Assembly: GCA_031213475.1 (NCBI GenBank)
Contig: JARUPZ010000005.1
Coordinates: forward strand, 11,293,260-11,357,259
DNA from: Nereocystis luetkeana
Lineage: Eukaryota; Sar; Phaeophyceae; Laminariales; Laminariaceae
DNA length: 64,000 nt
Reading direction: 5' to 3'
Made by a program: the position numbers and the translations under genes. The notes under the pieces were generated by a model, which saw only the letters and a list, made by a program, of their open reading frames with translations, ran no database searches and had not been told where the DNA came from. Position 1 is the first letter of the stretch, and the number at the start of each line of letters is the position of its first letter. Below, piece after piece: positions 18,088-29,099 of the stretch.

Positions 18088-20100
18088 TCGCCAGCCGGGG
18101 CAAGGGACGAAGTGGGAAGGAGGGGGCGGTGGGGGATAGAAGGTAGAGCTGGGCATTAACAGTAGGGTTATGAAACGTGCCTTCCTCATGGAAGTGAGGA
18201 CTGTTTGTGGGCGAGCGTAGCCTGGGATGTGTGTCAGTCGCGTTTGTTATTTTTCCTGTGGGAGGAGGCATGTGTGGAGCGGAGCGCAGGGGCCGGTGAC
18301 GGGGGTATGCACACCCCCCCTCCTCGAGTTTTTAATGCTTCACACGAAGAGGCGTTGTCGATAGAAGCAAGTACTTCATGATTCGGGGACCAAATAATGT
18401 ACGTATAGCACGTGCGTACGTATATTATATGGTGTTCAGGCCACATTAACTGCACCTAGTAGGTCGTTCTCGCACGATTCCTCTAGAGGCTTCTGCCTAC
18501 CATTTTTACTGTTGCTTCAAAGTTTAACGAGAGTGCAAACATTTACTTTTGTCGATAAACATGTACAACGGTGTACATCTTACTGCCGCGGCGAAGTATC
18601 ACACCAATGCTTCCGGCAGGAGTTACCGTTGTGAAGCTGATTCTGTGTGGTGAAAGTACCCTATGAAAACTACGTTGAAACTGAAGTATATCTACCTTGA
18701 ACAACGACAACTAAAATGTCATCACATTGTCGGCATCCCCGGTGGCTTGATAGGTGGTCCGCGTGCCAATCAAGATCAATTGCGTGGGTTCAAGTCTCTC
18801 CGTGCATGCTCGTCGGGGATATTTCTTGCATATAAATTTGATCAGCGGAAAGCGCGAGAGCGTGAGTCAGCTACTTTCGATGAAAATCGACGAGCAGTGG
18901 GAATGCTGAACCCAATGCACGACGAAAGAAAGTAACACGTACCGCGGGGGAGAAGGGTAGACCCCTGTGACCACGTCTTGTCCTGAAGCTCGTCGAGGGT
19001 AGAACCTCCTACGAGTTAGGCTGGAAAGTAAAAGTGATGATAAAAATATAGCTCGATTAATGATGTTCTCGTACCCGGTATGTTGGCATTTTACTTACTT
19101 ACCTATAATTTCACCTTGGCATTGCAGTTGTTGATCATGCAAGACCAATTGTGAGTGTCAGCATATGGACGTTGAGATCCATAGATGTATGTATTTTGAT
19201 GTGCAGCCAATACGCACTGATACGAGTATACGACCATCTTACTGTAGTATGGATATCGAGTAGACACAACTTGCGGTACTATATACAAGGTCATTTTATA
19301 CTTGTAGCTCAATTTATTTATTGTATGTTCTAGTTACCTCTGTCGAGACGATGACAATACGAGTATAGCGAGGCAGCTAGCTCACCATAAGAATATTCCC
19401 ATAAGAATTTTGCTGTAGAACGCACTATTCGTCAGTACACTAACTATTACGAGTAGATTGACTCAACTTTGACTGCCGGTAGAGTGGGAATTGTTTCAGG
19501 TTCTACCGGATGATCAGGCGAAGGTCGGCCCTGCTTCGATCACTCCTTCTTCTCCTACTTCTCCTCTCTTTCGGCTCTCCTTCTCCTATTATCTTCTTTA
19601 CATTTTGACCACTAGGCGCCCTTTTATTAAACCACCTTCTCTCTTCCTCACCGATGATCATCACAGACACTTGGGTCCCGTCTATGCCACATCTCTCTTC
19701 ACAGAGACACAGAGCCTCGACACATATGTTTCTTTCAGGTTATGAGCCTCGACTTCTTGTCTACCAGCTACACATCGACTGGCACGACGGAACGACATCT
19801 CGATCAGTTAGTCACGTTCTGTAGGAAGTGCGAAGAAAGTGCATCAGGTTTTCAAGTGTGAAGGAAAAGGGTATTTTCTCGAAAACCCAGAGGATCAGCA
19901 CCGACCTGACGTCATCTAAATCGAGTTTCGTCAAGTAAGTGTGTTGTACAGGGTTACTACAAGGAGGATAGCTTTCACGCTCCGATGCGCGAAGCACGTA
20001 AGGGGACTGCTGGCGCGTATTCACGCGCGTGGCACGTACGAGTAAGGAGTCCGGTTTCACGCTTTCACGCTCAAAACTCGTATTGGTACGTACAACATTG
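18088..20100. other. Unassigned intergenic sequence
   Basis: No recognisable coding region. Visible short items are a GC-rich tract at 18,090-18,330, palindromic GTACGTATA words near 18,400-18,425 and CGAGTATA/TACGAGTA words at 19,210-19,460. The open frames are short and compositionally random. I see no repeat ends that would define an element. Confidence 0.5.
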
Positions 20101-20101
20101 T

Positions 20102-20400
20102 TTCCACGTTGTAAGCGCAAATAAGTCACGCGATCATTTTTGTGCCATCACACGCAAAGCTTTGTTTTCAATACTGCTTTGAAGCTGTGAGCGCGGAACA
20201 CGCCACACAACTGTCTCTGCTCATCACACGCCAAACTAGTTTTTGCATTGCTTCCACGCTGTAAAGTACGACGAACGTTGCAAGACTGTTTTTACGCCAT
20301 CACAAGCAAAGTCAGTTTCAAGCCAGTTTTCCCGCCATCGAGCGCGAAGTGCGTTAAAGACACTTCTTCAAGGGCATTGTTCAAGACCTGCACGCGCTGT
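20102..20400 (+). repeat. Decayed tandem repeat of about 75 bp
   Basis: Blocks resembling CCATCACACGCAAAGCTTTGTTTT occur at about 20,143, 20,219 (CATCACACGCCAAACTAGTTTTT) and 20,294 (CCATCACAAGCAAAGTCAG), each preceded by CCACG(C/T)TGTAA-like sequence. The spacing is about 75 bp and identity is low, so this is an old array. Confidence 0.45.
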
Positions 20401-20870
20401 ATTACACGGCGCTATAATACACGCAGCGAGGTCATTGATGAATCGGCTACTCAGCAAAGTATCGGGAGAAACGCCTCCAGTCTACCGGGCTTTCACGCCT
20501 ATACGGGGTATCCATTTTGAGCAACGGGTTTTAGGCTTCAAGAGTGGGGCACGATTATAGACTCGGAAATAATACTCGAACAATAGCGAAAGGACGTCTA
20601 TGTATGTGTGTACGAGTAGCAGTAGCAGTGATCTGATCACACTACACACGTCCCGGCTATCTAGTTCAGACTTGTTCTGCGCGCATAAACTTGATGTGGG
20701 AATTGTATTTCCTTTCACACACGCACTCTTTATGTAACCAGCACCGGACGAATCCACACGACAATAGCGCGTACATCGTTCAACAGCTCGGGAGCAAACA
20801 TGGAACTAGCCATCACTTCAGCTACGGTCAACGACTAGGCCGATTCAACGTCGCAGACTACACGTAATCC

Positions 20871-21474
20871 ACAGGGATGGAGGTGCACTGCCGAGCTGCA
20901 TTTCTTGCATTGGCTTCTTCGACTACTGCTGTGGCTACCACGTCTACTTCGCCATATAGGTCTACTACTACTCGTACGACAATTACCGCTTCATCTCTAC
21001 GACCTCAAGGTGACATGTTGGCGTGCTGTTCATCGCAGCGATTTCGAGCTCAACATCACTACATACATTCGTACCTGTAGCATTGGTCCCTGTTATTTCT
21101 ACTTCTACGACAGCCAGTTCCAGCGGCTTCTACAGCAGTACCTGCAACGTGTCTTCCTGTACTACTACAACCACAGGGATGGAGGTACACTGCCGAGCTG
21201 CATTTCTTGCATTGGCTTCTTCGACTACTGCTGTGACTACCACGACTACTTTGCCATATAGGTCTATTACTACTCGTACGACAATTACCGCTTCATCTCT
21301 ACGACATCAAGGTGACATGTTGGCGTGCTGTTCATCGCAGCGATTTCGAGCTCAACATCACTACATACATTCGTACCTGCAGCATTGGTCCCTGTTATTT
21401 CTACTTCTACGACAGCCAATTCCTGCGGCTTCTACAGCAGTACCTGCAACGCGTCTTCCTGTACTACAACAACA
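20871..21474 (+). repeat. Tandem duplication, 302-bp unit
   Basis: ACAGGGATGGAGGT starts unit 1 at 20,871 and unit 2 at 21,173. The units are about 95% identical by eye over their whole length. The plus strand has a Ser/Thr-rich frame, but the 302-bp period is not a multiple of three, so the reading frame changes between units; this argues against a repeated protein. Confidence 0.85.
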
Positions 21475-21654
21475 CTACCCCAAGCAAACATCTTGCAGCA
21501 TCAACGTAGTCTACGCAATACTGGTGGTGGGGGAGCGTCTTTGTCTGGACTTCGGAGCCACCAGCATCGATCGTGTGGGGCTGGCTCTACGCGCGGTTCA
21601 ATTCGTGCCGTGCGCTGTGTTACGAATCCATCTAATATTCCTTCCGTTGTACTG

Positions 21655-22080
21655 ACATCTGTTTTTGAGGAGACCGCAACGGGGGGCGTGGGTGTTTGTG
21701 AGGATTCCGAGAATTATGTGAAATAAACCTGTCGTCGTTCCATTTTCTGAACCGAGGTCCGCTTTTGAGGAGCTGTCACCAAAGGAGGTGGGTGTCTGTG
21801 AAATGTCGAAGATTGATATCCCAACGGGGGACGTGGGTGTTTGAGAGGACACCCAGATTGATGTGAATACACCTGTCGTCGCTCCTTCTGCTGAACCGGT
21901 GTCTGATTCTAAGGAGCTCTCACGAAGGGATGTGGGTGTCTGTGGAATGTTGAAAATTGAAATACCAACGGGGGACGTGGGTGTTTGTGAGGGCTCCGAG
22001 ATTTTTGTGAATAAACCTGTCGTCGTTCCTTCTACTGAACCGGTGTCAGCTTCTACGGAGCTCTCATAACGGGGTGTGGG
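21655..22080 (+). pseudogene. Coding-like 48-residue repeat array, decayed
   Basis: The word CAACGGGGG(G/A)CGTGGGTGTTT occurs at 21,677, 21,822 and 21,966 (periods 145 and 144). In the best frame (21,863-22,069) two units are visible: NTPVVAPSAEPVSDSKELS then RRDVGVCGMLKIEIPTGDVG, and again NKPVVVPSTEPVSASTELS. The 48-residue period (144 bp) and the amino-acid-level match between diverged units suggest descent from a real repetitive protein. Outer units have stops and a one-base slip, so the gene is broken. A further frame at 22,179-22,481 (PEVVVVSPAVELVDL, acidic) may be its continuation. The family is unknown. Confidence 0.45.
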
Positions 22081-22499
22081 TGTCTCGAAATTGTTTTTTT
22101 TCCTGTTGTCGAAGCCTCCGACTCGTTGTGGGACGTTCCTGAACAGGAAGCTGCGTCCTCTAAACGCACAGTTTTGCTGTGATGGATACTGAACCGGAAG
22201 TTGTTGTGGTATCGCCCGCGGTCGAGTTGGTGGACCTTGTTCTTCAAATTCGTGGTAGGCCAGAGAAATGTACTAATAATGCAGGAGGTTTTAAGACCAA
22301 AGAAGGAGAGGGCAAAGCGTGTAATCTAAGCGAAGAAATGTCTATCGAGGATCAAATCGGTTCTTGTGATGGGATAAAGGTTATGGGTGAATCAACTGCA
22401 GAGTGTCCGGTCGTGTGTGCTTGCTCGCAGTCGAAACAATTCCCTCTGATCCTGAGCCCTCAACTAGCCGTTCGTGACTGATGGCACTAGGCCGTGACA

Positions 22500-25400
22500 G
22501 GAAGAAGCTGGTAATTTGTTTCCTTTCTGTGTACTGTGTCTAGTATGGTATGGATGTGTGTATGTGCGCGTGGTAACGGGTATGTTTATGACTTGTCAGT
22601 CAGAAAAAAATAACTGGTACGAAGGCCAATGAGGAGACATGGGACGACGTCGATAAATATTGCTGTGTAGGTTTTCACGTGCAGTTGGATATAGTTTGGT
22701 CAAGTTTGTAGTTTTTCTCGTCGGAGTTTAAATCGAATGTCGTGGTTGTGTTGGGTTCCACTGTATTGTGGATGATTGCGATATGGTCAGGGTTTAGTCA
22801 AAACGGATGATGTTGTGTTTATTTACGGTCTCACCGGCTGTCCCTGTTTTTATTCTTTTATATTTTTCCCCGAGCCCCTTTGGGCCCATACGTTCGCTCT
22901 GGGTGGGGTCTGTGGTCGTCAGGGGACATCCAGAGGACATCCCCGAGTTCCTATAGGTATATGGATATTGGGGTATAACGGATGTTGCGTCCATGTTGCA
23001 ACGAGATACTGCTCACAGTGGTCTTTCTCTTGTCTCTGATTGTAATAAACCTATGCCTCTGTTACTTCGCATCAACCAGGGCGGGTGACTTACTCGAGTG
23101 GTACAGCTATATGCCGGCCTCGAGGTGGGCTTGGTCATTCGAGGCGTACCATAGGCAATGCCCTAGGCGGGTGGCCAGAAGAGCGGTAGTCCTGACCGTT
23201 CGGACGGCCTTCAGCATTCCTCTACCGTCCATCGTCGTCGGCCCGATGTTACAGCGCCTCATCTTCCCGTGGTATTAGCCTTGGACGGTGTTGAGAAGAG
23301 CGGCGGTCCTGGCTCTCGCACATTACATACGAGTCGAAACTGCCATCGCCGAATATGTCGAACATGGTCGGAGCACGTGCTCACCAGTACAAAATATGTT
23401 TTTCATCTTTCCTCACCTGCATCCAAAGTGGGGGTATCTGCCCGAGGGCTTCTGTCTGCACATACATTGCCAAAATCCGACACGGTTACACTTTCAACGA
23501 AACACAGATTACACTGTAAGCTACCATCGTCCTACAACACCACCCGACCTTTAACTGAGACTTCAGACAGTTTAGCCAGTTCGTCGTCGTGTGGGTCACA
23601 CTGCCCGGACAGTGCGTGGAATGTTCACTTTGCCGATCTCTATATATCTGCGCGCTTGGCTGCCTTACCTGTTTTACCGGTTAACACATTGGTTAACAAA
23701 TATACTTACGTACTGGACTGTGTCGATATCGCAAATCTTCACGTATCTTCGCTGGACGTTTCAACTGGTGCAGTGTACTGTGTCGATGCTGCCACCATTA
23801 TCGTACCTTTGCTAGATGTTTCGCTCTGGACCTTCCACCAAAAAACGTTTCTATGTATTTTAACATCCGCCTTTCACTCTGAAGTATGTCCAGTAGTATC
23901 TAATCTCTTGGTACGGAAATCACGTTCTGATATATTGATAAATTTTCATACAACATACTCGCGGATTTTGTCGAAACTCACCTTTGCAAGCTGTATTTGA
24001 TACGTCCATCGCGCGTCCTGCGGGTTTTGGTATTATAAAAGCTTTTGGTTAGGCGATTACTTTAAACTTCCCTGCAGGGAGAATATAGTATGCTTGCGAT
24101 TGTGGGGGTGGTTTTGTAGATGGGCCCATCTCGGGCGGCAATAAGTTAATTACATGTCCTATACCTTCTCCGGGATCCTCCTATCGTATGGATCTCTACT
24201 TGGAATACTTCGCGCGCTACGCACTAGCCGAGGATAGTATCCGACCCCGAGTGAGTAATTCGTTTGGAGGTTCTGACACTTACGCCACCCCCGGAGCACG
24301 TAAACTGTCCGCTGGCGCGACTCTTTCGTGCAAAAATCAAGCATTAGTCCTGAAACGGAATTCCTCCATATCGGCATTCAAATCGCGCCCCTCGCTTAAC
24401 AGTTGGGGTGGAAGTGGTTGCAGAATGGAGGTGACAAACAACCCCCCCCCCAGAACGGAAACTGCCTACAGCCTACTGGTATTCCGATCACATATCTCTA
24501 TTGGGTCCTTCAACACTCGGCCACTATACTTGGATCGACAATTAGCAAGGTATCCTGTCAAGTTGTGCATATCATACCGAAGCTCGTCACGTTTCATCTC
24601 TGTCCAGGGTTTCACAAATAAATGTGTACCTCTTCATGGTGGGGCTAAATGCACATGCACGTGTTCCTTGGAACATCTAGGTATTATTGTAAACGTTATG
24701 ATCCTGGTATACGCTTTCTCGTGTATTTCCTGTGCGCCTGATGCCGAGTATATGTATATGAAGGCTCCGCGCCGACTGCACGTAATATAATTTCGGAACT
24801 TAATGTCGTTCTTGGAGGATTCATGTTTGGTCTCGCAGACCCCTCTAGGCGTTCGCCGTAGGGGACAGAACATTACTCAATACAACGTGGCCTTCGTTCC
24901 GGCCCAGCTCTGCTCTGCCCTGTCTCGTTTGTTCTGCTAGTACGAACGATGTTGTGGCGAAAATCGCAAGTTGCCTTTATCCTACGCCAAACCTTCACTG
25001 GAAAACATCTCTCACGACCGGTTGAAACGAAAAAACCGAGCTCACACCATTGAGTTGGAAGGAGTGGACGGGTCTAGAGACGGGCGGGACAATGACCCAA
25101 AGCCAGCCAGTAGAACATGCACTCGATACTGTTGATGCCGAGCAGCAAGTATCTTTCCCGAACTTCGACTCGTGGAAAGCTCCAGGCAGCAGCCGTAGCT
25201 GGAATCGACAAAAACAAATGCATGTGAGACTGTCAAAAAGTTCTGACTGGTGCGTGTTGTTCATATATGAAGAGACCCCTAAATATATACCTGGTATATG
25301 TTTTATGCTCAACCATCGGTATATACCCGAACAGGGTGTTTGGCGCAGACGGTTAGATTGAAAAAACGACAAGACTTGGAAGACTTGTTTTCGTAAGGAT

Positions 25401-26500
25401 GATAAGATCCCAGTGACAGGCGACATGATACCATAGCAGTAAAGTGCAAGTAACAACAGCACCACTGTACCTGATGAATCAGCATGTTGCTACTATTCTT
25501 GTACTATAGTATGTACACGAGATATATACCAGGTATACTTGCAACATGCCAGTAAAATAAAATATACAAGGGTGACCCGTAGACCCCCACTGCTGCTCTA
25601 CGACTAGTCTATATAGAGCGGTACGATAACGACTAGACTATAGCCGTGTCTGGTATAAAACAAATGTGTAGACTCTACAGTGTACCTGGAAGATTAACAA
25701 GTGCTACGTGATGATATACCCGTAGTCGGGGCAAAAACACACGCCCTCAAAAAAACATCAAACCGATTACCTCCACACTACGGCGGGCAAAACATACTAT
25801 CAATGTACTTTATGCCAACATCTTGACAAACCGGTTCCTGGTAGATGATACGATCGATTCGGGCTGGGCACTGGCCGACCCTGTCAGTAGCGCGGTGTGT
25901 CGATGATTCAGCCATCTTAGGGTCATCCGTATCGTAGAGATTGTTTTTCTAACGTCAGAGATGGATACGGTTTCACTCACTCTCTTTTCTCGATCGTCCG
26001 ATACACAACACAATAGTCCTTCCAAATACCATGATGAGTTATGTTTACCTCGCTTACTTGTTTAGTGCCTGTCACGCCCCGTAGTATCGATCACGCTAGA
26101 AGGGATTCGTCGAGACTCTGTGGGCTGCGGTCAGCGAATAGAGCGATCCTCGTCTGACAAATATGGAGGCAGTCCTCGATGCTACATAGGCTGAAATGCA
26201 ATCGAGAACGGACGAGCCTGCGGCTGTGACGGTGGGACGATCGTCGACCAAGAAGTCGATCCAACAACCGTTCTCGTAAAGGTGAGAGTGTATAAGCCTG
26301 ATAGCCAATGGCGAACGTGGAATGGCTGGAGTTGACGAAGGGGGTAAGCGCTGGGAACGATACCGAAATAAAGAGTGGGTGGGGGAACCGAGGATTTGGT
26401 CGGGAGGAACAGAGACAGCAGCAGCAGTACATACGCCAGAAAGTACCTGGAACAGCTTTATCTGTCACAGTATCTGCGGCATCAGCTGAAGGCGGCGGCG
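22500..26500. other. Unassigned sequence with a few medium open frames
   Basis: No family recognised. The longest frames are 22,982-23,278 (98 codons, with a hydrophobic N-terminal segment LLTVVFLLSLIVINLCLCYF that could span a membrane), 23,269-24,000 (243 codons, Ser/Thr/Leu mix) and 24,188-24,790 (200 codons). None shows a motif, repeat or codon pattern that separates it from chance. A short stretch at 25,107-25,190 (VDAEQQVSFPNFDSW) looks protein-like but breaks at once. The words TATACCTGGTATATG (25,286) and TATACCAGGTATAC (25,526) belong to a dispersed motif described in the findings. Confidence 0.4.
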
Positions 26501-26589
26501 ACGGAGCCTCATCAGGCTGTTGAGGCGGCGGTGGCAGCAACGGTGGTCGAACAGGAGGTAAAGGTGGCGGCGGCGATGCGGGAGCTGGG

Positions 26590-27106
26590 GGTGCAACACT
26601 CGGAGCCGCAGCAACATTCCACACATCGGGCTGTTGTTCCGGTGGCGTCAGTGCAGCAGCGCACTAGGTCGCCCCCCTACCCCTCCGGCTGCCGGCGGCG
26701 GGGCCACCAGCCAGGTGCGAGAGAACGTCAACGTTATACGCTGCAAGGACCCCAACCTCGAAACTCGCGCACTGGCCTCCGGCGCCTCCACCCATCCAGC
26801 GGTCGGAACAAGTTCTCCCGTGACGCGAATATCTTCCCCTCGTTTAACCCTTGCCCCCGAAAAATATTCCTTGGCATCGGCATCGACGGCATGAAAGGTA
26901 TTGACGTCTATCTCCAAGGCATGGCGATTATCAATCAAACATTTCCGTGTGCTCGGAGCCAGCACCGAAACGGCCATCCCGGATTTTGCAACAGGCAGCG
27001 TGGGAGGCTTCGGGGAGATCGAGGGGGGGAACCAATATCGCAGTCTCTGAACACTGTTCTGCAGTGTGATTGAGGGGAAACTCGCCGTTAGGTTGTAAAT
27101 CATCAC
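26590..27106 (-). pseudogene. Copia pre-integrase relic
   Basis: The minus frame contains HALEIDVNTFHAVDADAKEY, corresponding to the IDVNTFH...AHANE start of the Copia pre-integrase domain. DIRVTGELVPTAGWVEAPE follows, corresponding to GI.vTGeLvPCagCveAK with both cysteines lost (T and W), and ends with ARVSRLGSLQRIT. Further along the minus strand the sequence is Pro/Ala-rich. A related segment lies at 28,870-29,060. There is no protease or core integrase. Confidence 0.45.
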
Positions 27107-27940
27107 TTTTGTGTCTTCTTGTACGCGGAGGCGGAAGAAACCCCTTCTTTTTTAATCAATTGAACTCTACTCGTACTAAAGACGGGGGCAGGGGAACATC
27201 ATCCACATGCACTCATCCAGGGGCCTGGGATAACTTTCTGAATCTACACAACTCGGTGCTTGACCTACCGAGAGGGGGGGCTGTGGTGCAAAGTCTCGGT
27301 ACCCCCCTCGCCTAGTGGTTACGTATATCCACCATCGTAACTGGCACACCTTCCACGCCGCCAAGGCAAAGCACCAGCTATTCACCCCGACGATCCTAGC
27401 GAGCGATGCCACTGCTGCAGTCAAATTGCTCATCGTCGTCAGGAATGCCCGGCGCTCGTGGTCAACAGGACTAACAAACGTGGTTTGGGCCGCGCTAACG
27501 TAGCCATTACGTCGAGGTTCCACAGTTACGAGAACGAGAGCCCTGCGCAGCTGGAGCGGCTCGAACAGCTCGCGTAGTTTCAAGTGCCGACGTAGGAGTC
27601 GTCTACCTACAGCGACCCTCAGCAGTACTCGGTATCGCCAGACCTACAGCAGTACCAGAAATGCCAGCAGTACCCGTGTACACCGTCGCAGCAGCAGTAT
27701 TCGCAAGATGCACGTCTACAGGCAACTCCATCAGCGACCCCTACCCCCTCTACCCTTACATCTACCTCTTCCTCTACCCCCCCGGATGCTGCTTCCTCTC
27801 GTGATAGAGCTCTGTGCAGACTCCCTGCAGGGTTTGTGCCTTGAGGCGAGTTTAAACTTGGTTCCTGCCCGTTTCAGCCTGTCGGCAGTATCAGCAGCAG
27901 CAAGAATAGGACCATCAGCTGCAGCAGGGAACGACCTGGA

Positions 27941-28560
27941 TTGGTTGTAGTCAACAGCAGTGGCACCCGGGGTGGCGCGAGACTGGCCGTTGTGGTCATG
28001 GTAGAGGCCAGACGGCAAAAACGGCGCAAATTGTACTACTTAGAAAAGCGCTCATTGGGGGGCTGTTTGTCACTTATGGCCAATACTTCAAACCCCCTCA
28101 TGGTACGGTACGTGGCAGCCTCGTCGGTGGGGGAAGACAAAGCGAGGTTAACGGTCGAAGCCTCGGAGCTAAATATTAACACCTTCAACGTCACCCACGC
28201 CCACGCTAACGAATCGTTTTTTTAGGCCAACGGGACGGCAGCATGGCATCGGCCTAACGAGTCAGCTCAGCTCGCCCTCTGCGCGGAATGTTTGGTGGCG
28301 AAGGGGATCACAGCGGCGGTGCCCAGGTCGACGTCCCCGCGGGCAATGGTTAATGGGGAACTGGTCAATATCGGCCTTGTCAGGGCGTTCGAAGCGTCCA
28401 TCGGCGGATCGGAGTTTGTGATCTACGTACCGACAGTGCCTCTAGGTTAATGCGACCGTACGGCCACAAAAAGAAGTCGGACCTGCAGTTGATGTGGGAG
28501 TGCTACATCGCTGACATGGGGCAACCCTGCGCGTTCGTCTAAATACTGCAAATTACCCAA
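27941..28560 (+). pseudogene. Copia pre-integrase and integrase start, relic
   Basis: Plus-strand pieces are NINTFNVTHAHANESFF, then after a stop RQHGIGLTSQLS in one frame and CAECLVAKGITAAVPRSTSP in another, followed by GELVNIGLVRAFEASIGGSE and FVIYV. After another shift come MRPYG with KKKSDLQLMWECYIADMGQP and CAFV. This follows the Copia order: pre-integrase H/H-C/C, the HIDL(A/V)GP(F/Y)EAS strand, the RWMRPYG motif and ADM..MG.PC.FRTD. The catalytic residues are not all present (the first Asp is Gly in NIGLV). Four or more frameshifts make it an old relic. Confidence 0.6.
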
Positions 28561-28869
28561 CTACGTCGACATTTACGTCAATAAAGTTCAGATTATCCAT
28601 CTGTCACGTCAAATGCTTCTCCCTCGGACGTGATACTAATCGCCTCGTCCATTCATCATTTTCGCTGTTGTTACTTGAAACATACCTGAGTCGAAAGAAT
28701 GACCATTTTAAAATCAGCTATATCCATTCAATTTGATTCAACGCAGACCTACCCCTCCATTCGAGGCAAAACAACATATATATGCAAATATGATCGAACA
28801 CAACACCAAACCCAACATTAAACACCCACCCACGCACATGACAAAGTCATCTCAGCAGGCGGCGGTGGC

Positions 28870-29060
28870 TGCGGTGGCGGCAGGGTAGGTGCTGGCATAT
28901 ACCACACATTCGGCGCTAGCGGTGGTGTTGGTACAGCAGCGCACGAAGTCGCCTGTCCCCCCGCTGTCAGCGGCGGATCGTGAACGCTATACCCTGCTAG
29001 GACACCGACCTCGAAACTGGCGCTCTGGTCTCCCGCGACTTCACCCATCCTGCCCTGGGG
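28870..29060 (-). pseudogene. Copia relic related to 26.6-26.8 kb
   Basis: DNA similarity to 26,590-26,810 in the same orientation is visible (for example ACCTCGAAACT(C/G)GCGC and GTGCAGCAGCGCAC(T/G)A versus GTACAGCAGCGCACGA). The minus frame reads SASFEVGVLAGYSVHDPPLT and then a Pro-rich stretch. In another frame a LVPRAGWVKSRETRAPVSR string matches the pre-integrase relic at 26.8 kb. It is short and degenerate. Confidence 0.35.
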
Positions 29061-29099
29061 ACCAATTCATGGCCCCAGACACAATCAGTTTAATCCTGA

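Noticed and set aside
23269-24000. 243-codon plus-strand frame
   Set aside because: No motif, domain or homologue recognised, and no supporting context; kept only as an unassigned open stretch.
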